Positions 36,325-44,022 of a DNA stretch of 45,842 nt are shown here, piece by piece. Each line of letters begins with the position of its first letter. The stretch's first letter is position 1. The notes beneath the pieces were generated by a model. The model worked only from the letters and a program-made list of their open reading frames with translations. It was not told where the DNA came from and did not search any database. The position numbers and the translations under genes were made by a program. This stretch comes from RFSX01 sp964567435 (GTDB lineage: Bacteria > Bacteroidota > Bacteroidia > Chitinophagales > Saprospiraceae), in contig CAZMMQ010000025.1 in the NCBI GenBank assembly GCA_964567435.1, positions 1 to 45,842 of the forward strand, in the 5' to 3' direction.

Positions 36325-36642
36325 ATGGCATTTGAATTTACAGATGACAACTTCAAAGAATCAGCATTAGAATCTGATAAGCTTGTTGTTGTTGATTTTT
36401 GGGCAGAATGGTGTGGCCCATGCAGAATGGTAACACCGATTATTGATGATTTAGCAAAAGAGTATGAAGGGAAGGCTGTTGTAGGAAAGGTTAACGTTGA
36501 TCATCACTCTCAGGTATCTATGAAGTATGGTGTTAGAAGTATTCCTACTATACTACTTATCAAAAATGGAGAAGTGGTAGATAAGCATGTAGGTGCAACA
36601 ACTAAAGCAGTACTAGAACAGAAGATGGCTGCCCATATGTAA
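36325..36642 (+). CDS. trxA: Thioredoxin
   Basis: The 105-residue protein is a canonical thioredoxin: active-site WCGPC with Cys30 and Cys33, the buried Asp in VVVDFWAEW, the cis-Pro in RSIPTILLI and the final GATTKAVLEQK helix. It reduces disulfides in cytoplasmic proteins such as ribonucleotide reductase. There is no signal peptide. It is monocistronic, with its own terminator. Confidence 0.97.
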   Translation: MAFEFTDDNFKESALESDKLVVVDFWAEWCGPCRMVTPIIDDLAKEYEGKAVVGKVNVDHHSQVSMKYGVRSIPTILLIKNGEVVDKHVGATTKAVLEQKMAAHM

Positions 36643-36670
36643 AGATTTATTTCTTTAGAACGTATAATTA

Positions 36671-36706
36671 AGAGGTTGGACTGCTGAGGCTGTCCAACCT
36701 CTTTTT
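36671..36706 (+). terminator. Rho-independent terminator of trxA
   Basis: A perfect 11-bp stem, agaggttggac with gtccaacctct, encloses a loop of 10 bases and is followed by TTTTCTTT. Confidence 0.88.
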
Positions 36707-36770
36707 CTTTATTTAACATCAATATGCGATTCTCAAAGACTATGTGGCGGTAATAGAGTTCGGTAAGTTG

Positions 36771-36778
36771 TAACTTTG
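36771..36778 (+). promoter_or_regulatory. Bacteroidota -7 box TAACTTTG upstream of the DUF58 gene
   Basis: TAACTTTG matches TAnnTTTG exactly and lies 26 bases before the GTG at 36805, after the trxA terminator. No obvious TTG lies at the -33 distance. It would drive the DUF58-PPK2-S4 unit. Confidence 0.5.
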
Positions 36779-36804
36779 TTTATTTATTCACGAATAATAT
36801 TTGA

Positions 36805-37728
36805 GTGGGATTTTTTGATGAATTTGATCTAAAGAGATTAGAAAACCTTGAATTACTAGCAAAACAGGTTGTAGAAGGATTTATTATAGGGTTGCATAAG
36901 AGTCCCTTTCATGGATTTTCAGTTGAATTTGCTGAACATAGGCTTTATAATCAGGGCGAATCTACCAAGTTGATAGATTGGAAAGTGTATGCTAGAACTG
37001 ACAAACTATTTGTCAAAAAGTTTGAAGAAGAAACCAATCTGAGGGCACAAATTGTAATCGATACTTCTTCATCTATGTACTTCCCAAGAATGAGGACTGA
37101 TAAAGAATTGAACAAACTCCAATTTAGCAGTCTCGCAGCGGCATCATTAATGAATCTCTTAAAGAAACAGAGAGATGCATTTGGGTTATCGTTGTTCGAC
37201 AAAGACCTAACTATTCATACCAAGGCTAAGTCTTCTACAACACATTACAGGCTCTTGTTAACTTACTTGGATAAGTTGATTAATAACGATGTAGATAATA
37301 AAGTAACTTCTGTCGCTCAAACTCTTCATCAAATTGCCGATAGTATACATAAGAGGTCTATGGTTATAATCTTCAGTGATATGTTAGACAGATCTGATGA
37401 TGTGGACAGTATATTCGCTGCACTACAACACCTGAAATATAATAAGCATGAAGTGATTCTTTTTCATGTGATCGATAAGAAATATGAAGAAGACTTCCAA
37501 TTTGAAAACAGACCGCATGAGTTTATAGACTTAGAATCTGGAGAGAGGGTGAAACTCCAATCAAATCAAGTCCGTGAATTTTATCAAGAAAAAACCAAAG
37601 CATATAAAGAGGCGCTTAAAATGAAATGCTTGCAATTTAAAATTGACTTTATAGAGACAGATATAAGAAAAGGGTTTGTACCAATACTGGAAACTTATCT
37701 GGTTAAGAGGAAAAAAATGTCTGTTTAG
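36805..37728 (+). CDS. DUF58 family protein (vWA-like fold)
   Basis: The 307-residue protein begins with GTG. It carries the DUF58 core: GESTKLIDWKVYARTDKL, FVKKFEEETNLRAQIVIDTSSSM and the Ser-rich vWA-like metal site DTSSSM, then SMVIIFSDMLD. DUF58 proteins are usually encoded beside MoxR AAA ATPases and are thought to help fold or activate partners; no moxR is adjacent here. The region near residues 90-210 follows the vWA sequence pattern. It is followed 24 bp later by the PPK2-type kinase gene. Confidence 0.9.
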   Translation: MGFFDEFDLKRLENLELLAKQVVEGFIIGLHKSPFHGFSVEFAEHRLYNQGESTKLIDWKVYARTDKLFVKKFEEETNLRAQIVIDTSSSMYFPRMRTDKELNKLQFSSLAAASLMNLLKKQRDAFGLSLFDKDLTIHTKAKSSTTHYRLLLTYLDKLINNDVDNKVTSVAQTLHQIADSIHKRSMVIIFSDMLDRSDDVDSIFAALQHLKYNKHEVILFHVIDKKYEEDFQFENRPHEFIDLESGERVKLQSNQVREFYQEKTKAYKEALKMKCLQFKIDFIETDIRKGFVPILETYLVKRKKMSV

Positions 37729-37752
37729 TTACTAAGAATACATGTATTAAAG

Positions 37753-38535
37753 ATGGCAAAGAAAAGAGCACAAATAAAGATTTCTCAACTTAAAACAACT
37801 GCACCACCTAGTCTGGAGAAAAAGGCAATTAAGAAAGAGACTGAGAAGATGGCGAAGGAAATAGGTGAATTAGTAACAAAAATGTATGCAAATAAGAAGT
37901 ATTCGTTATTAGTTGTGTTGCAGGGCATGGATAGTAGTGGAAAGGATGGCGTATCTAAGAACGTATTTTCACATACCTCTCCTACTATGGTATCCGCTTA
38001 TGGGTTTACCAAGCCAAGTAAGGAAGAGTTTGCACATGATTTTCTATGGAGAGCTCACAAGCAAGCTCCCAAAAAAGGGGAAGTGAAAATTTTTGTTCGG
38101 TCTCACTATGAGGATATACTTATTCAGCGAGTACATAAGTGGATTAATAAAAAGAAGGTAGATAACAGAGTAGCTTCTATTAATGACTGGGAAAGATTAT
38201 TACAACAGGATAATGATACTATAGTCATGAAGTTTTTCCTCAATCTGAGTAAAGCCAGACAGAAAGAAAAGTTAACAGAACGTATAGAAGTGCCTGAAAA
38301 GAATTACAAACACAATGATGGAGATTGGGAAGAGAGAAAGCATTGGACGAAATATATGAGGGCTTACGAGGACATGCTTAATAGGTCGGAAATACCATGG
38401 TATATAGTACCTTCTGACTCTAGATGGTATAGAAATTACTTTGTAGCTAAAGAAGTCCTTAAGAAGCTTAAATCTCTGAAGGAGTCCTTTCCTCTACTGG
38501 CAGAGCCACCACAAATAGATATAGCACGTGGCTAA
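37753..38535 (+). CDS. PPK2 family polyphosphate kinase
   Basis: The 260-residue protein has the PPK2 Walker A-like motif GMDSSGKDG and the block FLWRAHKQAPKKGEVKIFVRSHYED, followed by RVHKWI and a lid with FLNLSKARQKEKL. PPK2 enzymes move phosphate between polyphosphate and nucleotides, favouring ADP, AMP or GDP phosphorylation. Which subclass this is cannot be told from motifs alone. The N terminus is basic and without signal. The gene overlaps the S4 gene by 8 bp. Confidence 0.92.
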   Translation: MAKKRAQIKISQLKTTAPPSLEKKAIKKETEKMAKEIGELVTKMYANKKYSLLVVLQGMDSSGKDGVSKNVFSHTSPTMVSAYGFTKPSKEEFAHDFLWRAHKQAPKKGEVKIFVRSHYEDILIQRVHKWINKKKVDNRVASINDWERLLQQDNDTIVMKFFLNLSKARQKEKLTERIEVPEKNYKHNDGDWEERKHWTKYMRAYEDMLNRSEIPWYIVPSDSRWYRNYFVAKEVLKKLKSLKESFPLLAEPPQIDIARG

Positions 38536-38956
38536 TCTACCACCATCGTTAGACAAAGTACGATTGGATAAATGGATGTGGTCAGTAAGAATATTTAAAT
38601 CCAGGTCCAAAGCAACGGACGCCTGCAAAAAACGTAGAGTGCGGATGGGTGAAAATATTTTGAAACCATCAAGTACACTTAGAGTTGGAGATATCATCGA
38701 CATCAGGAAAGATGGATTCAATCTTACCTTTAAAGCAATTACCCTGATCAATAAGAGAGTTTCAGCTACGCTTGCACAACCGTGTTATGAGAATATTACA
38801 CCAGAAGATGAGTTGAATAAGTTCAAAGATTGGTTTATTGGTAAGGCACCAGCTGAACGCCGAGAAAAAGGTGCTGGCCGACCAACAAAAAGAGAACGTC
38901 GAGAGATAGATGATTATAAAGACGAAATTTTTCTAGATAGTTGGTTTGACGAGTAA
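38528..38956 (+). CDS. S4 domain RNA-binding protein (Hsp15-like)
   Basis: The 142-residue protein has an S4 fold, VRLDKWMWSVRIFKSRSKA, CKKRRVRMG and LRVGDIIDI, with a charged C-terminal tail (AERREKGAGRPTKRERREID). Hsp15 rescues 50S subunits carrying nascent chains in E. coli. The start is GTG at 38528, overlapping the PPK2 stop by 8 bp; the next Met is inside the S4 helix. The stop is 4 bp from the stop of the convergent VanX-like gene. Confidence 0.9.
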   Translation: MANLPPSLDKVRLDKWMWSVRIFKSRSKATDACKKRRVRMGENILKPSSTLRVGDIIDIRKDGFNLTFKAITLINKRVSATLAQPCYENITPEDELNKFKDWFIGKAPAERREKGAGRPTKRERREIDDYKDEIFLDSWFDE

Positions 38957-38960
38957 CTTC

Positions 38961-39707
38961 TTAATGATTGCATGCCCATTGCCAATCAGTAATTGGGCTT
39001 CCGGTTCCACTCAAGCTATAATGCCACCATTCACTTTTGATTGATTTGAATCCAGCGGATTCCATGGTCGATTTTAAAAATGCTCTATTATCCAGAACCT
39101 CCTTAGGAAGTTGGTAATTATCATGTCTAGATATTACGCCAAATTCATCAAAATCTGACCCCATGTTAATCTCATTACCATTCGAGTCCACAAGGGTTAA
39201 ATCTATCGCAGCACCTCTGTTGTGCATTGACCCTTTTTGGGGGTTAGCCACATAGGTTGCATCAGGTACGATGTCCCATAACTTTTGTTGAGCAGGAAGG
39301 GGTCTGTAACAATCAAAAAATTTCATCCTTAAACCCTTAGAACGAAGTAACTGACGATTGATGCTCATTAGTTTTTCAGAAACTTCTCGTCTCAGAATGC
39401 ACCTAGCACACGGATATATAACCTGGCCTGTAAAGTTGTCCTTTTCAGCATATCGGAGATCTAACATTATAGAATCATCTTCAGTTAATTCCATCCACAC
39501 CAGCGTATCGTAATCCAGTGCATTCAAGACTGTTTCAGATACGATATCTTCTGGAATTAGTTCAGTTACAGAACCTTCATCGTCTGCCACATTGACTTTT
39601 GTAGTCGTTGGACTATTTGGTTTGCAGCTTACTAGTGCAACATAAATCACAAGGAATGGCCTAAGCAAAAGAAGGGGATACTTTAAGATCCTTACTCTCT
39701 TTAGCAT
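38961..39707 (-). CDS. VanX-type D-alanyl-D-alanine dipeptidase lipoprotein (M15D)
   Basis: The 248-residue protein has a lipoprotein signal (LLLLRPFLVIYVALVSC, lipobox Cys28) and the VanX-type zinc site: His162 in SMHNRG and Asp169 in AAIDL, with Glu226 and His229 in SEWWHYS. Arg135 in DCYRPLPAQ is the substrate arginine. VanX hydrolyses free D-Ala-D-Ala; chromosomal homologues are thought to recycle it from peptidoglycan. A lipoprotein position places it at a periplasmic face. The ATG lies 47 bp inside the end of the dehydrogenase gene; it is the only start giving a complete lipobox signal. No van cluster is present. Confidence 0.88.
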   Translation of the reverse strand: MLKRVRILKYPLLLLRPFLVIYVALVSCKPNSPTTTKVNVADDEGSVTELIPEDIVSETVLNALDYDTLVWMELTEDDSIMLDLRYAEKDNFTGQVIYPCARCILRREVSEKLMSINRQLLRSKGLRMKFFDCYRPLPAQQKLWDIVPDATYVANPQKGSMHNRGAAIDLTLVDSNGNEINMGSDFDEFGVISRHDNYQLPKEVLDNRAFLKSTMESAGFKSIKSEWWHYSLSGTGSPITDWQWACNH

Positions 39708-40548
39708 AAGAGTAAAATCCTTCTCCTGTTTTCTTTCCTAATTTATTAGCTGTGACCATATTCACCAGTAATGGACATGGTGCATATTTAGGGTTACCGA
39801 AACCATCATGGAGTACGTGCAATATCGACAGACACACATCAAGACCAATAAAATCTGCCAATTGCAATGGGCCCATCGGATGTGCCATACCAAGTTTCAT
39901 AATCAAATCGATCTCCTCTACACCTGCTACGCCTTCATATAATGAATAAATAGCTTCATTGATCATAGGCATTAAAATCCTATTCGCGATAAAGCCTGGA
40001 TAATCGTTAACTTCTACAGGTTTCTTATTTAGCTTCTTGGATATCTCTATAATGGTTTTAGTTGTGGCCTCAGAGGTAGCGTATCCTTTAATGACTTCTA
40101 CCAATTTCATAACTGGAACAGGATTCATAAAGTGCATCCCAATTATATTCTCAGGTCGATTTGTTACGGAAGCTATTTTAGTTATAGAGATTGATGAGGT
40201 GTTACTGGCCAAGATGCATTTTGCTGGAGCAAATTCATCCAAAGATTTGAATATTTTTAGTTTGATAACTAGATTTTCTGAAGCTGCCTCAACTACTAAA
40301 TCTGCATCTTTCACTGCTGATTCAATTTGAGTATGCGTTGTAATATTGGCTATTGTCTCCTGCTTAGTAGATTCCTTAATTTTTTCTTTGGCGACCATTC
40401 TCCAGAGATTTTTATCTATTGTCTGCAAGGCCTTTTCGAGTCTCTCATTAGATACATCCACCAGAGATACTTTAAATCCATGCATTGCAAACACATGAGC
40501 TATCCCATTTCCCATAGTACCTGCACCAATAACTGCGATATTCTCCAT
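39661..40548 (-). CDS. 3-hydroxybutyryl-CoA (3-hydroxyacyl-CoA) dehydrogenase
   Basis: The 295-residue protein has an N-terminal Rossmann fold (AVIGAGTMGNGIA), then LVVEAASENLVIK, LASNTSSISIT, IGMHFMNPVPVMKLVEVI with the catalytic His, and PGFIANRILMPMINEA before the helical C-terminal domain. It is the single-domain short form that oxidises (S)-3-hydroxyacyl-CoA with NAD in fatty-acid or butanoate pathways. Whether it favours butyryl or longer chains is not evident. It is divergent from the kinase gene at 40625. Confidence 0.94.
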   Translation of the reverse strand: MENIAVIGAGTMGNGIAHVFAMHGFKVSLVDVSNERLEKALQTIDKNLWRMVAKEKIKESTKQETIANITTHTQIESAVKDADLVVEAASENLVIKLKIFKSLDEFAPAKCILASNTSSISITKIASVTNRPENIIGMHFMNPVPVMKLVEVIKGYATSEATTKTIIEISKKLNKKPVEVNDYPGFIANRILMPMINEAIYSLYEGVAGVEEIDLIMKLGMAHPMGPLQLADFIGLDVCLSILHVLHDGFGNPKYAPCPLLVNMVTANKLGKKTGEGFYSYAKESKDLKVSPSFA

Positions 40549-40565
40549 TTTATACTTATTTAGTA

Positions 40566-40579
40566 CCCAAAATTTTGGG
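40566..40579. promoter_or_regulatory. 14-bp perfect palindrome CCCAAAATTTTGGG
   Basis: The palindrome lies in the 76-bp divergent region between the dehydrogenase (start 40548) and the kinase (start 40625). It could be a regulator binding site; its perfect symmetry could also be chance, as the region is AT-rich. Confidence 0.3.
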
Positions 40580-40624
40580 GCTGATTTTTAAATTTTGACT
40601 AAAATAGATAATACTTTCATGCCG

Positions 40625-41452
40625 ATGAAATTAATTGTAGAAAGTGGGTCCACCAAGTCGAAGTGGATGCTGTTGGACAAGGGAAAGGTAGTAGATGAGC
40701 AGCTATTGTCTGGTATCAATGCTACATCAAACCCTAATAGCCTGATACATATATCAGAATATAAGTTAGCTGAGGAAGCTAAGATCAATGAGATTTTTTT
40801 CTATGGAGCAGGGGTGTCCAGCGATGATGCAAGAGCACATCTAGGTAAGGCACTCAAATCAAAATTTGGAGAGGTAGATGTGGCAATGTTACATGATATC
40901 CTTGCTGCCGCCCGTTCTATGTCTGATGGTGCCAAGTCAATCACGTCTATTCTGGGTACAGGTACCAACACCGTAGTCTTCGATGGTGAACATATTGTAG
41001 AGAACAGAAAAGCCTTAGGGTATCTCATGGCCGACTATGGTTCTGGTTTTCACATAGGCAAGATATTGATTTGGAAGTATTACAATTTTTTGATGACAGA
41101 AGAGGATACAGCCTTATTTAAAGAAAAGTATATCTCAGAGGGTAAAGATTTTATATTCAGCATTTACACCAGTGATAAACCAAATTTTGAAATTGCTTCT
41201 ATATCCAGGTTTTTAAAAGACTGTAGTTCTTCTCTTATGGAACAAGTATTGGATGAGGCCTTTACTGCATTCGTCCAAAATCAAATCAGGCCATTGGATG
41301 GACATGCCCACCTGCCTTTACATTTTGTTGGTAGTATAAGTGAAGTTTTTAAGGATCAACTGGAGGCTGTGATACGAAGAGAAGGTTTAGTCATGGGTAA
41401 GGTAAGTGGAGATCCGTCACCAGGGCTCATAGCTTACCATACTAAATCATAA
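40625..41452 (+). CDS. BadF/BadG/BcrA/BcrD-type ATPase, GlcNAc kinase-like
   Basis: The protein is 275 residues from the ATG at 40625; ATG at 40619 and TTG at 40595 are alternatives, but MKLIVESGSTKSKWMLL fits the family opening. ASKHA-fold motifs are the phosphate-1 loop ESGSTKSKW, DILAAARSM, SILGTGTNTV for phosphate-2 and GYLMADYGSGFHIGK. The form matches the N-acetylglucosamine kinase-like branch of the family rather than benzoyl-CoA reductase activators, which have a Cys cluster not seen here. It lies upstream of phosphofructokinase by 51 bp and may be cotranscribed for amino-sugar and hexose use. Confidence 0.85.
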   Translation: MKLIVESGSTKSKWMLLDKGKVVDEQLLSGINATSNPNSLIHISEYKLAEEAKINEIFFYGAGVSSDDARAHLGKALKSKFGEVDVAMLHDILAAARSMSDGAKSITSILGTGTNTVVFDGEHIVENRKALGYLMADYGSGFHIGKILIWKYYNFLMTEEDTALFKEKYISEGKDFIFSIYTSDKPNFEIASISRFLKDCSSSLMEQVLDEAFTAFVQNQIRPLDGHAHLPLHFVGSISEVFKDQLEAVIRREGLVMGKVSGDPSPGLIAYHTKS

Positions 41453-41503
41453 CTTGCAATCCCATTAGTAGTAAATAATCCTATTAATTTATAAATAAAG
41501 CGA

Positions 41504-42475
41504 ATGAAAAGAATTGCCTTACTCACATCTGGTGGAGATGCGCCTGGCATGAATGCAGCAATTAGAGCAGTAGTTCGGACAGCAATATATAATGGCGTAG
41601 AAGTCTTTGGAATCTATCGTGGATATGATGGACTTATCAATAAGGATATGAAAAAACTCTCTAAATCTGATGTAGCTAATATTATACACAGAGGAGGCAC
41701 TATTCTAAAGACGGCACGTAGTGAAGCATTCAGAACCACAGAAGGAAGAAGTCAGGCTTACCAATCGCTTACATCAGAATCCATAGAAGGTCTGATTGTT
41801 ATAGGTGGTAACGGAACCTATACTGGTGCTCTCAAGTTATCCGAAGAACATGGAGTCAAAGTGGTAGGCATTCCGGGTACTATAGATAATGATATCTATG
41901 GTACAGATTACAGCATAGGATTTGACACTGCGATAAATACTGCCATAGACGCTGTAGATAAAATTAGAGATACTGCAGATTCTCATTCGAGGCTGTTCTT
42001 TATAGAGGTCATGGGTCGTCATTCTGGTTATATCGCCTTACACACAGGTATAGGTAGTGGTGCCTCAGCAGTATTTCTTCCCGAAAAGGAGAACTCAGTA
42101 CTAGAATATATTGATACCTTATACAAAGGAGCCAGAAGGAGTAAGCTATTCAACCTGGTAATAGTCGCTGAAGGCAATACTTTTGGCAGTGCACATGAGA
42201 TTGCCAAGTTGGTTGGTGATAAGTATGAGAAGTTGGATATCAAAACAACAATCATCGGGCATCTACAAAGAGGCGGCTCCCCTACTGCCAGTGACCGCGT
42301 ACTTTCTAGTCAGCTAGGATATCATGCCGTAGAAGGGATATTGGCAGGTCAGTCCAAAGTTGCGGTTGGCATTGTAAATAAGGAAGTGACATATACAGAA
42401 TTGGTTAAAGCAATTACTTTAAAGAAAGCCCCAGACGATAGTATGATCCAGATGTCAGAAATACTTGCATTATGA
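41504..42475 (+). CDS. pfkA: 6-phosphofructokinase, Asn at the Asp103 metal site
   Basis: The 323-residue enzyme aligns with bacterial PfkA along its length: LTSGGDAPGMNAAIRAVVR, PGTIDNDIYGTDY, VMGRHSGYIAL, EGN and GHLQRGGSP. It phosphorylates fructose 6-phosphate at C1. Gly104 in GGNGTYTGA indicates ATP rather than pyrophosphate use, but Asn103 occupies the place where E. coli PfkA has the metal-site Asp103 of GGDGSY. Codon 103 is AAC at 41810-41812. Loss of this carboxylate could alter metal or phosphoryl handling. The stop overlaps the small ORF start as ATGA. Confidence 0.95.
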   Translation: MKRIALLTSGGDAPGMNAAIRAVVRTAIYNGVEVFGIYRGYDGLINKDMKKLSKSDVANIIHRGGTILKTARSEAFRTTEGRSQAYQSLTSESIEGLIVIGGNGTYTGALKLSEEHGVKVVGIPGTIDNDIYGTDYSIGFDTAINTAIDAVDKIRDTADSHSRLFFIEVMGRHSGYIALHTGIGSGASAVFLPEKENSVLEYIDTLYKGARRSKLFNLVIVAEGNTFGSAHEIAKLVGDKYEKLDIKTTIIGHLQRGGSPTASDRVLSSQLGYHAVEGILAGQSKVAVGIVNKEVTYTELVKAITLKKAPDDSMIQMSEILAL

Positions 42476-42648
42476 TTACTGAAGTCAAGACAGCGAAATA
42501 TTATGAAGAGGAAGCGTATTTGATATCTGTCAAGACAACTGCCCTTAAAAAGAGTCAGGTCATCAAACAATTGCAATCAAATCAACTTTACGATATACCA
42601 CTTATAATGTCCATAGATATGGAAATGAACCTTATAGAGAGTAGATGA
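42472..42648 (+). CDS. 58-residue hypothetical small ORF
   Basis: The ATG overlaps the pfkA stop by 4 bp (ATGA), which suggests translational coupling. The product (MITEVKTAKYYEEEAYLISV at the start) is soluble-looking with a Lys/Gln-rich middle, no signal peptide and no recognisable domain. It ends 15 bp before the T9SS gene. The position and clean frame favour a real small gene, but nothing else supports it. Confidence 0.5.
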   Translation: MITEVKTAKYYEEEAYLISVKTTALKKSQVIKQLQSNQLYDIPLIMSIDMEMNLIESR

Positions 42649-42663
42649 ATTATTATCGTAAAT

Positions 42664-44019
42664 ATGATTGAGAGGTATCTGTTCTTAGCGTTGACTTTTT
42701 GGCTTAGCCAATGTAGTGTTTATGCTCAATCAGAATTTGCTGATGTTATTATAGATGCTTTTTATTCAGGCACCAATCCAGACTTTGGCGATTTCTATGG
42801 CAATAATGGGACGACACATGGATGCCGATTATTTCTAACTGATCCATCAGTTTGTCTTGGCGACTCTGATAATGTAGTATGCTTGCCCGAAGGAAGTTAT
42901 ATCACTGTTGGCTTTACGGACAACTTGATTTTTGATGCACCAGGACAAGATGATTTGTTTATCCAAGAGCAAGGTGGAGGCCAGGAGTTAGGAGAAGTCT
43001 GGGTGAGTCCAGATGGTATTAATTTTACTTTCTTGGATACACTCAATGGCAGATTGGTCAATAGTTATGATCTGTCAGACTATCTCTATGATGATGTAGT
43101 AAAAGCGGTGCGGGTTGTTGGATTAGATTTTGGTGGATGTAATCCAGGGTTAGAACTGCAACGGGTATTTGGCATACAGGGTGCCAATTGTGATTGCGGT
43201 GCGGAGCTGGGTATTTTTCCACCAAATGAAATATGTGCAGCAGACACAACTTTCGATCTAACCCAATTTTTATTGAGTGATACTGAGGGCATATGGACGG
43301 GTCCAGGTGTAAGGGAGGACAGTATATTTAACCCAAAGGAAATGGGGGATTTGCCAGCGTTTGATATTTACTTTCTGGTCAATGTTGGTCATCCAGTCTG
43401 TCCTGTGGATTCAGTTAGATTTCCTATAGACCTGGCTCTATGTGATTGTATGGGTATACCTAATGGAGATGCAGTAATGGATGCGTGCGGATCTTGCTTG
43501 ACACCAAATGATCCATCTTTTAATGATTGTGCAGATTGTCTTGGGGTACTTAATGGAGAATCGGTGTTGGATACATGTGGCGTTTGTATATTGCTAAATG
43601 ATCCAGAATTTAATAACAGTTGCAGGGATTGCAGTGGTGAGATATTTGGGGAGGCTGAAATTGATTTGTGTGGCAAATGTCTCAATCGAAATGATCCTGA
43701 ATTTAATAGAACCTGTTCGGAAATATTTAGAATATACTTACCCAATGTTTTTGATATGAATAGTCCAGATGGACAATCAATTGGACCGCTCTACCATCCC
43801 GATAATGCTGGAACGCTAGCTTACTATGAAGTTTTTGACAGATGGGGAAATATGGTGTACGGTATCTATGATACACCGCTCAATGAAATAGAACAGTGGT
43901 GGGATGGCCGATTTCAAGGATCGGAAGTCAATACCGGTATTTATGTATTTAGAATCAGTGTAGCATTTACTTTTGTTGAGAACTTTGAGCTCGCTGGACC
44001 TCTAACTTTAATTAAGTAA
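42664..44019 (+). CDS. T9SS type B (gliding-motility C-terminal) protein with Cys-rich repeats
   Basis: The 451-residue protein has a signal peptide (MIERYLFLALTFWLSQCSVYA), a region of about 180 residues with WVSPDGINFTFLDTLNG and GCNPGLELQRVFG, three Cys-rich repeats at 43444-43716, and a C-terminal domain starting RIYLPNVF and containing YEVFDRWGNMVY, WWDGRFQGSEVNTGIYVF and a short tail. That domain is the CHU_C/gliding-motility-associated T9SS type B sorting domain. The opening part resembles proteins annotated 'cell surface protein' with an F5/8-like beta fold; that is uncertain. Location: cell surface or medium. Confidence 0.87.
   Translation: MIERYLFLALTFWLSQCSVYAQSEFADVIIDAFYSGTNPDFGDFYGNNGTTHGCRLFLTDPSVCLGDSDNVVCLPEGSYITVGFTDNLIFDAPGQDDLFIQEQGGGQELGEVWVSPDGINFTFLDTLNGRLVNSYDLSDYLYDDVVKAVRVVGLDFGGCNPGLELQRVFGIQGANCDCGAELGIFPPNEICAADTTFDLTQFLLSDTEGIWTGPGVREDSIFNPKEMGDLPAFDIYFLVNVGHPVCPVDSVRFPIDLALCDCMGIPNGDAVMDACGSCLTPNDPSFNDCADCLGVLNGESVLDTCGVCILLNDPEFNNSCRDCSGEIFGEAEIDLCGKCLNRNDPEFNRTCSEIFRIYLPNVFDMNSPDGQSIGPLYHPDNAGTLAYYEVFDRWGNMVYGIYDTPLNEIEQWWDGRFQGSEVNTGIYVFRISVAFTFVENFELAGPLTLIK
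43444..43716 (+). repeat. Three Cys-rich 30-31 residue repeats
   Basis: Units begin at 43444, 43534 and 43627 and follow D-C-x-G-x3-G-x4-D-x-C-G-x-C-x3-N-D-P-x-F-N-x(1,2)-C. Each has four Cys and a DP turn, suggesting small disulfide-linked or calcium-binding folds. Confidence 0.8.
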
Positions 44020-44022
44020 AAT

